A DNA stretch of 64,000 bases, from NCBI RefSeq assembly GCF_027943255.1, contig NC_072892.1, positions 160,644,792-160,708,791 on the forward strand. The letters are read 5' to 3'. Positions within the stretch are counted from its first letter, which is position 1, and each line of letters begins with the position of its first letter. Shown piece after piece: positions 44,481 to 56,469 of the stretch. Position numbers and translations under genes: made by a program. Origin of the DNA: Anastrepha obliqua. Taxonomy: Eukaryota > Arthropoda > Insecta > Diptera > Tephritidae. The notes under the pieces were generated by a model. It was given only the letters and a program-made list of their open reading frames with translations, made no database searches and was not told the DNA's origin.

Positions 44481-44853
44481 TTCTTCACATTCCTACTTCT
44501 TCTATTTTTCAAATCTGTTGTCATCAGCTCGTAAGTTTCGGAACACCCAACTCAAAAAAAATAATAAAGAATACAAAAAAACTGAGCTAGAAATTACAAA
44601 TTTTACACTTAGTTCCCTTCTCCACTATTGAAAGTTATAATTTCTTTATTTTAACAAAATAGCGTCGATATCAAGGTTCAATCGCTTGAAATATATTACG
44701 AGATAAAAAAGTACATTTTTAATGTAAAAAAATACAAAATTTTTTATTAAAAAAAAAACAAGAACACCATTTTCTTTACTTTCAAATTTCAATTACAAAT
44801 AAGAGTGCAGCACTGACACATTTCTCACATTTTTTAATCTGATATGATATAAC

Positions 44854-45411
44854 GGCCTCGATAGTCTAGCGTAAGTGAACTAGCCTGCTCTCCCAGAGGT
44901 TGTTGGGTCGAATCCCACGTAAAGCAAGGTTCTCGCACTTTTCCAGACTTTGCTACTTTACTAGTTTCTATTAAAAACAAAAAAAAAAAAACATTCATTC
45001 CTCAATCTCAACTCTTATCCTTCCAATCCTTACTCCCGCACAATAGTCAGCGCATTATTTGCATTGTGGCTCCTAAGCAAAGCAACAAAGAAAAGCCCAC
45101 AATTACACATTGCATCAGTGGGCCAGCAAGAGGAAGCGGGTAGCCGCGGTAATACCGCTGACACACCAAATCTAGCGAAGTCCTCAACCATCTGTGCGAT
45201 CCTTCTGGCAGAAAAATGTGAAACACAGATGCCGCTCTAAACAGTTAGAAGGCGTTGTTCCTAAGCAACGACAGATAGTCATTCCCACTACTTAGGATTG
45301 ATAGCGGCAGGCTAATCACCTACCCTGTCAGAAGTCAAATAGATTAACAAAACGAAAGGCATGTCTTGTCGAGGCCCTATGCTCCCGAGAGGGGTGAAAA
45401 AGAAAAAAAAA
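44854..45411 (+). mobile_element. Second tRNA-headed repeat (SINE family 2), ~560 bp
   Basis: The start GGCCTCGATAGTCTAGCGTA carries an A-box-like TAGTCTAGCGTAAG and, at 44905-44917, a B box GGGTCGAATCCCA, in tRNA spacing. A poly-A stretch (44980-44995) follows. A long GC-rich body then includes AGTCAGCGCATTATTTGCAT, CAGTGGGCCAGCAAGAGGAA, GATCCTTCTGGCAGAAAAAT, GGCGTTGTTCCTAAGCAACG, CTACTTAGGATTG and the 3' end GTCGAGGCCCTATGCTCCCG followed by AGAGGGGTGAAAAAG and poly-A. The body recurs in reverse at 61938-62352. It has no ORF. The head is too decayed and linked to be a working tRNA gene. Confidence 0.78.
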
Positions 45412-45480
45412 TGGATATTAAATACGATTTTGAGTACAATTTCGTTAACGTTCACAAAGTATAAAAAACCATTGCCTTGG

Positions 45481-45535
45481 TTGGGTGTCAGGCCGAGCTC
45501 TCCTCCCGTTCATGGTGCGCATCTTGATATTTTTT
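45481..45535 (-). mobile_element. SINE family 1 fragment
   Basis: TTGGGTGTCAGGCCGAGCTC, CTCC and GGTGCGCATCTTGATATT are the complement of the 3' part of the family 1 body (GGAGGAGCTCGGC, CAAGACGCACGCC). The rest is missing. It lies 70 bp after the end of the family 2 copy. Confidence 0.6.
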
Positions 45536-46904
45536 CGCGTTCCCCGTATGAACATAAATATGGCGACTAAAGAAGATTAAAAACACTCAAAAATGTCTTA
45601 AAATCATATTTTAATTTTTTTCACAAAAGTGCACTCTTAGGTGCCAGGCAACTGTAGCTGTCGTCGGCTCTGTCGATTTTGTTGTTGGTTTAGGTAATGT
45701 GTGGGAAAATTTCCATCTCGTTCACTTAATGAAAACGATAATGATGCTACTGATGCCCCTACAGCTGCAGCTGCAGATGCTGATGTTGCAGCTAAACACA
45801 CACCAACGAAATTGGATGGAATTCAATTAACTTGACGTGTTGATTCCAAGGCAGTAAATTTACTCTCATTCTCGGCTATTTCTTTCATAGTAGCATCACA
45901 AATGTCGGTATGAAAGTGTGAGTGGCTGCATCTATTTGAATGGCTGCGTGCATTTATGCAAATTGTGGTGAGCCGCTGATTGCGGAGGCCTGCTTTTCGA
46001 GCTAGCCAGACAGTCAGGCTACAAGGCAGTCGACATTCATGTGGGCGAGCTGAACAATCAGTAGTTACGAGTTGGACAAAACAAAACAAAAAAAAAGAAA
46101 CAAAAAAAAAAGAAATAAAAACAAAAAAAAAACACAACAACTACTACTTCACATAAACATTTTGTTGAACTGAATGCAAGGGAATGTCAGACTACGGCTG
46201 AGCTGGGAAGAGCTAAAGGCATAGCGACGCTTTTGCACTCGCTAAGTGTTTATATGCTAACATTTTGATCAGCAGCTCATCACAACTGTGCATGTACATG
46301 CAGCAGCAAATAAGTGGGAGTTGGTGGTCAGTACGATAACTCTGCTGTGTCAGTCTTTCACCCATTCTCTCCACTTCATAGCTAGCTTTGCGCTGCATTG
46401 ACTTGCATTGTATTTACAGTTTACGATTACAACTTAATTGCGGCTGCTTTATAGTAGTCCGTTATCTGCGAGTAGGTGCGCTTCAATGAGTGCGTGCATG
46501 TGTTTGTATGCAAATAGTAATGAAATATCAAAAAATATAGTAGTAATAACATTAAAGGTAAACTCGTTATTTATGTCCTTTACCACTTTAGTGTGCCACT
46601 GCGTATGCGTAATTTTTATTTATGGCTGATTGGGCTCTCCGTCCATTTGGAATGCGTCCGTACATATTTATTGATTTGTGACTTCACATAAAAATTGAAA
46701 TTGATAACAAATGAGCAAAATGAATAATTACTAAAAAAAAAAAAATGTTTATCAATAAAAAAGTAACTTTCCACAAAAATTTAAATTAATAATAAATGAT
46801 ATATGATATACGATATAAGTCACAGTTCACTCAAAATGGAAGTGCGCACACACAGTTGATGCAATAACATTTCAATGAAATCACATAAAAAAAATTCCAT
46901 CTCA
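45536..46904. other. Unassigned, intron-like sequence
   Basis: Mid-GC stretch at 45640-46420 with GCTGCAGCTGCAGATGCTGATG and A-runs at 46080-46135. Frames of 60-105 residues lack motifs. No element recognised. Confidence 0.3.
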
Positions 46905-47115
46905 AACCGCCACTGTTTCTTCTTGCATAGTTCGATCTCCACACCATGCAAGAAATAAATTTCAATAGCCGAATTTTTCATTTACAATTTTTTCCACCAG
47001 TGCCAACAACGGAATGTAATTCTGCAACAAATATTACCCTGGATTATCCAATGTCCACTTATGTTTGCTTTTGTAGCCACTCCAAAGGAAAAGAGCTTTG
47101 TCGGAGAAGATAATA
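46905..47115 (-). pseudogene. Mariner-superfamily (DD41D-like) transposase core scrap
   Basis: Minus strand: GNIIFSDKALFLWSGYKSKH (first catalytic block, Asp present in FSDKA, about 47110-47050), then WTLDNPG and, after a stop, LAWCGDRTMQEE. The FSDEAHF..GYVNK arrangement resembles the DD41D elements of this window. Too short for firm assignment. Confidence 0.45.
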
Positions 47116-47284
47116 TTTCCAGCCAAACCATAGTGGAGAATTTCAATAATATTTATATAATTTATTTATTTATAGTTTTTAAGTTTTATACGGTGCGAAT
47201 TAGAGCTTAACTTGGTAATAGTTGTACGGGTTAGCCTAAGGCCTTTATGCACTGCGACCAGATTGATCTATTGTGCGCCCCTAA
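47116..47284. other. AT-rich spacer and presumed LINE 3' UTR
   Basis: The part next to 47285 (GCCTAAGGCCTTTATGCACT) probably belongs to the 3' UTR of the adjoining minus-strand LINE. The rest is AT-rich. Confidence 0.3.
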
Positions 47285-48065
47285 CTACTTAATTATAATT
47301 ATTTAGTATACCGAGGAAGTGAATCAGCTCCTTAGGAGGGAGCAATTGCAGGTCTTCCTCCTCTAGTACGTACGAGCCCAGAATTCTGTGTCTCCTGTGG
47401 CCTAATGCCTCACAGTTAGTGATTAAGTGTTCCATAGACTCCTCTTCATCACAGCAGAACCGGCATAATCTTGCACTAGATAATTCTGTTAAAGTATTTA
47501 TTACAGGCAAAGTGACCTGTAAGTGCTCCACAGAGTAATCCTAGGCCCTTTTTATCTAGGGTTAGAGCCGCTTGCGCTGTCCCAGTGGTCCCTGATTTTA
47601 GTTTGGATCCATTTTTTAGTTTCCTGTTTTATATTATTTTTGTTAAAGCCGAAAAATGGAGTTGATCCAATAGATAATCCTTTTGCCCCTTTTTTGGCCT
47701 AAAAGTCTGCCTTCTCGTTTCCTTCGTGTCCTCCCTCATGTCCTGGTACCCAAATCAGTGAGACCTGAATATGAGTGGCCACTTTGTTGAGTGCATTGTT
47801 GCACTCTATTAGGACTTTTGACTTGAATGTGAAGCTATTAAAAGCTTTGAGAACCGATTGACTGTCCAAAAGTCTTTTCATTTTTACTTCCTCGAACTCT
47901 CTTTTGGATATGATTTCTATTATGGCTAGGAGTTCTGCATGGAAAATCGTGGTATCTGTACTTAGTGCTAGGGATTTGTGTGATCTAGGTCCCACTATTC
48001 TTGCTCTTATTTTTTGGAGCGTTTTGGAACCATTTGTGTACCAGTGAACTTATCTTAATAATTTG
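47285..48065 (-). pseudogene. LINE RNase H and C-terminal domain
   Basis: Minus translation: WYTNGSKTLQKIRARIVG (first RNase H position, Asp changed to Asn, about 48040), IFHAELLAIIEI (Glu, about 47950), LLDSQSVLKAF (Asp, about 47875), VSLIWVPGHEGGHEGNEKAD (about 47755-47700). A stop follows, then a linker (FFGFNKNNIKQETKKW) and, after a frameshift, a zinc knuckle CRFCCDEEESMEHLITNC (C-x2-C-x8-H-x4-C, about 47465-47412). It ends with LLPPKELIHFLGILNNYN. RT and endonuclease absent. The DSQ block reads LDSQ, still acidic; loss of the first Asp alone would inactivate RNase H. Confidence 0.87.
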
Positions 48066-48089
48066 TAGATTTTCTACTTCAAGTGGAGA

Positions 48090-48530
48090 AGGAATTGGCT
48101 TCACTTGGTGTACTCAGCTGGTGCTGGTTGATCTTGACAACATCTGGTTTCAACAAAACGCGGCTACATGCCACACAGCACGTGAAATAATCGCATTATT
48201 GTGGCAAAACTTTGATTATTCGATTCGATTATTCCAAGAAATCGTCGCTTTGGATGACCTTAAAGAAATTGTGATTTAATAATATTCGACGAAGGGGTTA
48301 TTTAAAATCATTGGTCTCTGTGAAAAAACAAGACGCTCGCTCTTCATGCTTTATGGGCCAATATTCAAAGCGCTATTCAGGGCATACGATCCGATTTACC
48401 TGAAAAAGCTCTCTGTAATTAGGTTCATCGGATTCATTCTTGCAGTAGGAGGCATGGAGGCTATTTGCATAATTTTGGATTCAAAACTTAGTTGCAGCGA
48501 CTGAATTTCAGATTGAATAAAAAATTGGTG
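48090..48530 (+). pseudogene. DD41D mariner transposase, C-terminal relic
   Basis: Plus: LDNIWFQQNAATCHTAREII (48132-48192) is the second catalytic block with Asp changed to Asn. The region holding the third block is scrambled or deleted. ALWANIQSAIQGIRSDLPEK (about 48351-48412) and NWVHRIHSCSRR-type text follow, then HGGYLHNFGFK. The same order is seen at the end of the transposase at 34463-35512. It directly follows the LINE at 47285-48065. Confidence 0.72.
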
Positions 48531-49280
48531 TTCTTTTTCAAAAAAAAAGCTTGGCGCTCAATGAAAAACTCGTTAGAATGAAATAACTGAATGCAATGCT
48601 CGTTAGAAAATATGCTTGCGGCATCGAAATACTTTAACAGGCCACCAAATTAATAACGACCAACCTTCGCTTCATATTAATAAATATCTACTGCCAAGCG
48701 ACTAAATATATACACAAATTTTCCTCCTTCGAAAAATCGATATTTTTTTTAGATTTTTTTTTTGTGTTGTTTTTTCTTTTGTTTTTGGTTCTCATGCTCT
48801 ACATGCCATAAGTGATTATTATGAGTGCATAAAAAAGAAACAGCTTCAAAATAAATCTAACAAATGACTAAACTATTTCGGTACAAAAAAGGGAGTGAAA
48901 CTTATGCAAGTAATCCGCTGAGTAAAGCAGCTCAAAAAGAATTTGCAAGGATAAAACTTTATGAGTGGAATTTGGAATTCGGAAGCAGCGTGAATTAATT
49001 AAACATAACGTTAAACAAGCTGCGGGGTCACCAGCTGGGCGTTGGTCGTTGGCCTTTGGTCAGTAAATGGAAAGGACAACAGAGGGCAGTGACTTTGAGG
49101 GGGTGGGCGAGCATCGCCAATGTGGTTGCATAGGAGAGCACTTTGAGTTTTAATGACGCGATGATCGCGCGTTCGTTGTATGAAGGATAAGTACAACACT
49201 GTGAGAAAAAAAAAACAATTTGCTAAAATAAACGCGATGTTTGAGGTATTGTACTTCAGTTGTTCCATCAGAATTTATAA
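48531..49280. other. Unassigned sequence
   Basis: No recognised element. A short GC-rich patch at 49015-49170. Confidence 0.25.
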
Positions 49281-49560
49281 AAAAGTTTGGAGTACGCAGT
49301 TTCAAAGCGGATTAAATTTTGATATAATAAAACGCAACATTGAACTAGCTAAAAAACTCTGTTCATTTTATATAATTTTTTTTTCTTAGTGGAATTTTTC
49401 TACTATTTTTTTATTTTTTGCTTTAATGTGGAGAAAATAGGCAACATCGCCAGAGATAAAAAAGTCTGGAGTACGCAGTTTTTTAAGGGAATTTTTCTAC
49501 GATTTTTTATGTTTTGTTTTTATGTGGAGAAAATAGACAACATCGTCAGAGGCATTTAAT
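49281..49560. repeat. Local direct repeat
   Basis: AAAAGT(T/C)TGGAGTACGCAGTTT occurs at about 49281 and 49459; GGAATTTTTCTAC(T/G)ATTTTTT...TGTGGAGAAAATAG.CAACATCG at about 49391 and 49489. A related word (TTTGGAGCGTGCAGTTTCAAAG) appears at 56180. Function unknown. Confidence 0.5.
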
Positions 49561-49849
49561 TTGTTTAACTAAATTTAATTTTCAAGAAAAATAAAAGTCA
49601 TATGAATCAAAGCCCATACCTTCTACAAAATTCAATCAATGAAACAAAAAAAATTATTTATATGGAGAAAAATTAGCAAAAATCTACGAGTATTTTCTGC
49701 CACTTCAGTCTTGGTCTTGGCACTACACTAAAATTTATATATATACGACTGCGTATACTCAAGCCATAAGCCGTTCTTTGGATGTACAACATAGTGGTTC
49801 TATCAAATGTTAACGTACGAATGCCTGACTTGGTGAAAAGTTCTTCGGA

Positions 49850-50640
49850 AGGGCTATAATATCACTAAAACTGGGCACAGGGCAAAGAACTGCTTGTATT
49901 GACAGGTAAAGGGAGCTTGTAAAAATTGCGCCAGTGCTGCCGTGAATGTCGTAATGGACTTACTTCCCATTGACTTTTAGGAGGAACACCTTCTATACAC
50001 GTTCAATTCTCTCAATTGCAAAATGGTGGCAAGGCCGCCTCTAAAGCGAACATAGGTAGCAAAGTGTAATTTGTGAGTGTAGGAGTCCGAGAACATCGAG
50101 CTATTAAGCCGGATAAAACCGAAGATTGAGTAAGAAGGGGATACAACAAAGCAAATGTGGCTATGGAATGAAAAATGGGAGTCAAAGATTACAACGAGAA
50201 CTTTGAATTCATGAACAGATTAAAGTAAAGTATTAGCAATACCATAAGATGAGTGAAACACGTTTTGAATTTTGGGCGAAAGTAACATGAAAATATTTTT
50301 TTGATATTTAGAGAGATGCCAGAGTTCCTGCACCTCGAACCAGCGCTATAATTTCTGATTGCAATATAGAAAAACCTCATTTTTTCTAATTGCAGAAAAT
50401 ATTATCAAATCATCAGCATACAGAAGAAAGTTGGCAAATAAAAAGTAGGTACTAATATCATTAATAAATAGAACGAAGAGAAGATACCCTAAAATATACC
50501 TTTGTATACGCCTGAAGATGCAATGAAAGGTTTCGAACATTCACCCTCAATCATTGCCACAGATCGTCTATCGGTTAACGTAATCGAATTGTATGAGAAA
50601 CTCTATCAAATGCTTTGATAGTTGTGATTTTCCAATCGTT
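49850..50640 (-). pseudogene. Jockey-type LINE reverse transcriptase relic
   Basis: Minus strand from about 50640: KAFDRVSHTIRL (motif A, Asp present, about 50605), NRRSVAMIEGECS, FIASSGV (motif B), YLLFVLFINDISTYFLFANF and LLYADDLIIF (motif C with intact YADD, about 50425). It continues GISLNIKK, then VVIFDSHFSFHSHICFVVSP (about 50180-50120), SYSIFGFIRLNSSMFSD and AIERIERV, i.e. the thumb region of RTs without RNase H. Stops and frameshifts throughout. The clade resembles Jockey/CR1-like LINEs; not resolved further. Confidence 0.75.
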
Positions 50641-50743
50641 GATAAAAATTCCAGAAGATAGAGATTAATTAAAAATTAGTTTGCGAGGAATAACAACAAG
50701 AGGCCAGGAATAATAACAAGAGCCGGGCAGTTTTTGAGAAAAA

Positions 50744-51121
50744 TTACGGACACAGCCCATCCTTATCATTTTGCGAAGAAGTTTTTAAACCAAAAATCCC
50801 ATTCTCAATATCCAGCAGAAGGGACTCTAGCGCTTGACTTTTATATTTAACAAATCGCCAATTGAGATTGACCTTCGAACATATCTCTTCATCTGCAAAC
50901 TGAAGTTTGAGGGTCGTGCCAGTGCAATTTTTCCAAGTAGGCAGGATTACAATGAGGGGGAAATCTGTACCGAGGCTGACAGACAAATGTATCGCTGAGG
51001 CCGCGAACAGAACAATACTCTGACGGCCGCATGGTGCATATCCAAACTCCTGTAAGATGGATATCAAATCTCTTGGGTGCGCAGGTAGAATTTCTTGGAT
51101 TTGGGTTCCAGATAGAGGCAA
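50744..51121 (-). pseudogene. Probable LINE endonuclease C-terminal fragment
   Basis: An open 125-residue minus frame contains SAIHLSVSLGTDFPLIVILP, resembling the ID(L)S...SDHFPI end of an apurinic-type LINE endonuclease. The catalytic Asp-His pair is missing (GTDFPL in place of SDHFPI). NLNWRFVKYKSQ then reads like the start of the linker toward RT. It lies upstream, on the same strand, of the RT relic at 49850-50640 and may belong to it or to another insertion. Confidence 0.4.
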
Positions 51122-52270
51122 ATGAAATCGCTGATGAACATCTATAAGGAGGAGATCAAATCTCTTGGGCGTCCGGGTTTGGCAGGTAAACGATTAAGGT
51201 CACTGAGTGCTCTTTTCTTCGACAGCCGAGGGCAGTGCTATAAGCTAAATCCCATCAACCTTCTCCATTAGATCAACAGCTTTGATTGCCTGGAGATTTT
51301 CGGCCTGTTGAAAATTTAAGAATGCTATCATGCTCTACGCACCCATTTTGTTTTTTTATTTCTGATTTAAAATTTGAAAATTTGTGTAATTTTTTATAAT
51401 TATTTTATAGAAAAAACAATATTTTTACAAAAAAATTAAATTAAATTAAAAAATAAATCAATAAGTTCCCAAAACTTGTCAAAATGTGAAGGTGCTATAT
51501 TTTTTTCACGGCCTGTAGCTCACACACACACATACATATGAACATATGTTGGCATCATTGGTGCTAAATACATACATATCGACAGAACTATGCATGCATG
51601 ATGTGGTCTACTGTGCTGAGCAAGGAAACTAAGTATAATAATTGCATAATAAATTCAGCGCACATTTCGGGATGTTCCACAATCCGATGCCACGCATGAA
51701 TCTATGTATGTGTGTGCATATTTCCCTTAGTGCCTGTGCTTCGGAAATTTTGCTAATGTTTGGTGAAAATAGTAAGGTCAAATATTTATGGCATTTACTG
51801 GGAAAATTTGTACTAGAATGACGCGTTGTTTGTTTGTTCGTTTGCTTACCGAGCGCAATACACAAAGCTTTAACCAACTGCTTGGCGGTAAATTTGTGCA
51901 GGGACAGGGAATCGTAAATTTTATGATAATTTGGGGATCTGACAAATTTGTTTTCTTGAGCTAAAGAACTAGTAATGGAGAAAGGTCTAATTGCCAGCGT
52001 ATTGGCCTATGCAAAATAAAAGTTTTACTGCAAACTAATATTGAGTTGGGCAAAAAGTTTTCGGTTTTCATAAATATTTATTTCGCTTTAGATTTGTTTT
52101 GAATGACTTTTGTTTGCATTATGATTTTCGGCGTTTGTTTTCTGATCACTTGAGGATTAGTTTTGAAGCAAGCGATAGTAAATTTATTTAAGCGGTGAGT
52201 GAGTGCAGTGAGGTGATACTTCTTTCGCATCGTAATACACCCCGGGATGAAGTCGTGGACAACTACAATT
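51122..52270. other. Unassigned sequence
   Basis: ATCAAATCTCTTGGG occurs at about 51062 and 51153, a short direct repeat. 52035-52060 reads TTGGGCAAAAAGTTTTCGG, reminiscent of a mariner end, without a partner. Otherwise no feature. Confidence 0.25.
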
Positions 52271-52860
52271 TTCTATAATTTTCGGCATATACCAAAACAA
52301 AAAAAAAATTAAAAAATTATATAAATTAAAAAAATTAAAAAAAAAATATTTAAAAAAATTATTAAAAAAATATATAAAAAAAATTTAAAAAATATATAAA
52401 AAAAAACTAAAAACAAAAATATAGGTATAAAAAAAAATGAAATAAAAAATTAAAAATAAAACTATTAAAAACAAGTTTTAAAAAAATATTAAAAAATTTT
52501 TTTTTTTTAAATTATAAAAAAAAATTTAAAAAACAATTAAAAAAAATAATATAAAAAAAATTATAAGAAAAATAAAACCAAATGTTAAAAAAAATTATTT
52601 AAACAAAATTATAAAAACAAATTAAAAAAAAATTATCAAAAATCAGAAAAAAAAATATTAAAAAAAAGTCATAAAAAAAATATTTAAAACAAAAATATAA
52701 AACAAAATTAAAAAAATATATAAAAAAATTATAAAAAAACATTATAAAATAAATAAAAAAGTTATAAAAATTAAATAAATTTTTTTTTTTTTATTTATAA
52801 AAAGATTAAAAACAAAATTATAAAAAATATTTTAAAAATTCAAAATTCGTGCTTATATAC
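52271..52860. repeat. AT low-complexity tract
   Basis: Nearly pure A/T: runs of A separated by ATTAT/TATAT. No structure beyond composition. Confidence 0.7.
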
Positions 52861-53156
52861 ATATGTATGCATATAAGGGAGAAAATATAAAAAATCCCGT
52901 TGATTTTTTGCAACTTCAAACTTGTACTTTATTATACTAAAATTAAATAAGCGTGGAGTTGAGATAGAAAGTTTGTTAAATTTTTCTAATTTTATATGCA
53001 TACAATTTTCCGATCACATTATAATTTTAAGTTATAGATTCCATATAATTTTATATACAGGGTGCACAGGATATTTCAGGACTTGCGAGTATTTTATATG
53101 AGGCTATAAATTTCCGAAACTATTATTTTTCTCTTTGCTCTTTTTCCTACAAAACA

Positions 53157-53842
53157 TTAAGGGAGGCAGCTCTTCTAGACAATGAGTTTTTCAATCACTT
53201 TTTGCGAAAAACTGAGAGTATTTATTATCTTAAAATAAATTACGCTTAAATGAATATGCAAACATTGTTTTGGAAATAAAAAAGAAAAAAAAAATGCTGC
53301 GCTACAGTTGCTCAAACGTGGCTCCTTTATTTGTGCCGTGGAATGTACAGCCTCTTGCAATCAACTGAAATCAATCAGACAAAAAATTTTCATTAAGATA
53401 AGTTATCCCGCTTTGCACTCTCCCATTTTTAACGAAACAATGAAACTTTGAATTGAAAAAAAAAAAAATTAAGACTTTGTTTTTTATAAACAAATTAATC
53501 AAAATAATATTTTTGGTGATAACTAATATAAAATTTGAGATGCATGCAAAGGTCAATATGTCAAAGAATATCGCTGTAAAATTTTAAGTTGATATCTTCA
53601 TTACTTTTTGAGTTATATTCGACAGCGCGGAGAAAAACGTATTTCGAAAAAACGCGATTAAAGTTTTCGTTTTTACTCATCTTTCGTTCGACGCTCATTA
53701 CTTCAATGACTTTGTAGGAACTTTTTAGACTTTCTATTAAGCTTAAAACATTCAAAAAGATATTCTTTAGATCGTAAATGAATTGTAAAGCAAAAAAAAG
53801 TGAAATTTGAAAGTGCTGAAGGAACTGAGCTGCCCCCCTTAA
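53157..53842. mobile_element. TTAA MITE, GGGGGCAGCTC family (complete copy)
   Basis: Left TTAA (53157-53160) then GGGAGGCAGCTCTTCTAGAC; right end (reverse complement) TTAA (53839-53842) then GGGGGGCAGCTCAGTTCC. Inverted repeat about 16 bp. The interior (53560-53830) matches the left part of the element at 37252-38761 in reverse orientation, including GAGCGTCGAACGAAAGATGA (complement) and the CGACAGCGCGG word. Non-coding; short frames inside are incidental. TTAA points to piggyBac-type mobilisation. Confidence 0.85.
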
Positions 53843-54059
53843 GGACTATAATTTAACAATTCAACAAATGAGAGACATGCAGCAGTCGCTTAATCTGCAA
53901 ATTACACCAATTTACAAATGTCTAATTTTCTTAAGTGCTCCCATTCATTCGTTTATAAGATTCCCAGTGAATTGGAAGCATCAGGCGGCTAAGCAGAATC
54001 TTCAGCAAAATACGAAAACACACGAGCATCGTTCTGACACTGTCCAACATGCAGAATTT

Positions 54060-54205
54060 ATTCAACAAGTACAAGTGATCATTGACTAGGCCCGTTCAAA
54101 ATCAATGAGGGCCTTTGAGAGGGAGCTTAATATTTCTGAAGATCCTTTTCATCGAGTTGTACATGGGGATATCCGGTATAAATCTTACGTAACTTTTGAA
54201 AGACT
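54060..54205 (+). pseudogene. Mariner-superfamily DNA-binding-domain scrap
   Basis: Plus: ARSKSMRAFERELNISEDPF and HRVVHGDIRYKSYV (54091-54191) look like the paired helix-turn-helix of maT/Tc1-type transposases (S.R.LA.EL.IS....R.VH.DLRYKSY). No catalytic region is attached. Short, so family uncertain. Confidence 0.5.
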
Positions 54206-56469
54206 CTTTCTATTGCAGCTGTCTAGTACAGAAGTGTCAAATATGTTTGGTGAATGACGTCCTTTCCAAAAATTATAGTTCTTCTGATAAGGTGATTTAT
54301 TTTGCGCCACCTTTTAAATTATTTCGTTATTTTTTTCTTTTATTTTTCATGATTTTTTTCTTTGTCTTCCTTTTTGAAGTAAAACTTGTTAGGTGTCGAT
54401 GGACGAGCGAGAATGGAGAGTAAAATTTGAAGACCATGCAACGTTTTGGGCATTTTCGTTCCGCGAGAGAGAAAAAAGATATAACGTAAAGGAAAGAGAG
54501 AGAGAGAGCTATACCTTATATATATCTTAGATACACTTTAGGCTATTTTTCCTGAGTTTTTACTTGTAGTTGCTAATTTCTAGTGAGAAGTACTACTGCC
54601 AACTTTTTGGCGCTTGTTTGTTGTTGCAAACTTGTAGGAAATATATTTTTGGTGCCCAATTTTTGGCGTTATATTTTTTTTGGTGCCTACAATTTGTTTA
54701 CCTGTCCTACCGAGTTTCTCGCTATCACTGTCAGTTTATGGTTTGACAACTGATTTTTATTTTATTGCACCATTTGCACTAGAAAGTTAATTTTTTTTAC
54801 TGATTTATTCGTTACTTCCATATCTGCCATAGTCTTCAATAGTTTAAGTGCGATTTTATTTGCTTGATGTCATTTTGAAAATGAAATGTTAAGGCAGCAA
54901 GTAGAGCACGTGAAAAAAACGGGTAAACGCCATACAGAAATTGGACAGATGTTAAGATACATTTAGTTGAAAGTGTAAATGTGGAGTGAGACGAGTTCAC
55001 TTTACTTCTACTCTGACTCTGACTTTAATTCTTTCCTTTTATTTACTTTTCTTTTCTGCTGGACTGACGTCGACCCGACTGTTGTGGGAATACCCAACTA
55101 TTCGCGGCTAACCCAGGCTCTCATAGCAAATGCCAAGTAGTGAATATTTTATAATTCTTAAGACTAAGATTTTAAATTAAATTAAAAGAAAAAAACAAGA
55201 AAAAAAATCACCTCCTCCAACCGGATATGCGCTGCCATGAAACGTTAGCTAACACCCAACACACAGCATCATCAATTTCGTACGCAAAACGCCCTTCGCT
55301 CATTAAATTTCGTTGTATGTTTTTGTTTTTGCTACTATGCATACAAAAGACTTTAACATCAACATCAGCGTTAATCATTACTTTTGTTCGTGCTGAAAAA
55401 TTAATTACACCAAATACATTGGCGTATTTGTCCGCCGTTTGCAACAAATTGTAAACATTTTCGAAAGAGGCCAAAATGTTTGTTTACAAAAAAGAAACAA
55501 CAAAGCAGAAAAAATAGTTAGAAAAAAAAGAAAACACTGCGGCAAATCGGTTGCGCGCGCTAAATTCTTCTGCAATGCATAGGCAAGTGCGCCAACAATT
55601 TGCGCATAACACAATTTGAAAAAGATTTTAAAATAAGCGCATAGGCAAAAATAGATTATTCGTATTCAATAAATATCCGCGAAAAGCGTGCACGATGTGT
55701 TTCAGCAGAAAAAAGAAAGAGTATTTTACAATGGTAATAAAATTCCCATTTGTATGCTGATGCGGATGGGTGGCAAGCAAGAGCATGCCAAATGGCAGCG
55801 GGCGCTAGCTACGAGAAAAATATGATTGAAAATTAATATGAGTGAGAGGTGGATATACAACAAAATTGATTTAAAATAACTTTTTCGTTCGTGTTTTTCA
55901 ACAGGTGTGCATTTCGATATTGCGATAAATCCAAAGTTTATTTTGTTCTGTACATTCAGAAAAAGGTTTGCCATTTGCTGTAGCGAACTCAATGTTAAAA
56001 TAATGAAAATTTACTATGAAAATGTTACAATATACGAGTTTTTATTGTATGTATCTGTGAGAGCCAAATTCTTCAAATTTTTAGGCGAGTCATGTTTTTG
56101 GATGGAATCCACTTTCGTTTACATAAAAATTATTTGAACATCAAAGAAGGCAAAACTGGTGGCTGAGAATTCTTAGACAAATTTGGAGCGTGCAGTTTCA
56201 AAGATCATCGAATTTTGTTATATTAAGTTTCAAGTGGCTCAAAAATTGCGTTGGTTTTCAAAAAACAAAATTCTCCTGACGGTGTTAGGTCCTCTCTTCC
56301 ACATAAAAAAATGTATAGCAGGCGTTAAATGGAGAAAAAGCTCTAGACCGCGTATGCCTATGTGACTTCCACTATGAAACTTTCCGAGATTACTGAGCAC
56401 AGTATCCGTCGTCCATGAAAAAAAATCTAATAAAAAAAACTGGTTGGGAACCCAGAATGTCACAAACAT
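54206..56469. other. Unassigned, intron-like sequence
   Basis: No recognised element. An AG microsatellite lies at 54496-54512. 55200-55900 has mid-GC intron-like composition; opposing frames of 70-88 residues lack motifs. Confidence 0.3.

Noticed and set aside
44854..44940. Stand-alone tRNA gene
   Set aside because: A- and B-box-like words are present, but acceptor pairing is poor and the segment continues into a repeated body that recurs at 61938-62352; a tRNA-derived repeat head fits better.
52035..52060. Mariner terminal repeat (TTGGGCAAAAAGTTTTCGG)
   Set aside because: No partner end, no TA pair and no transposase remnant nearby.
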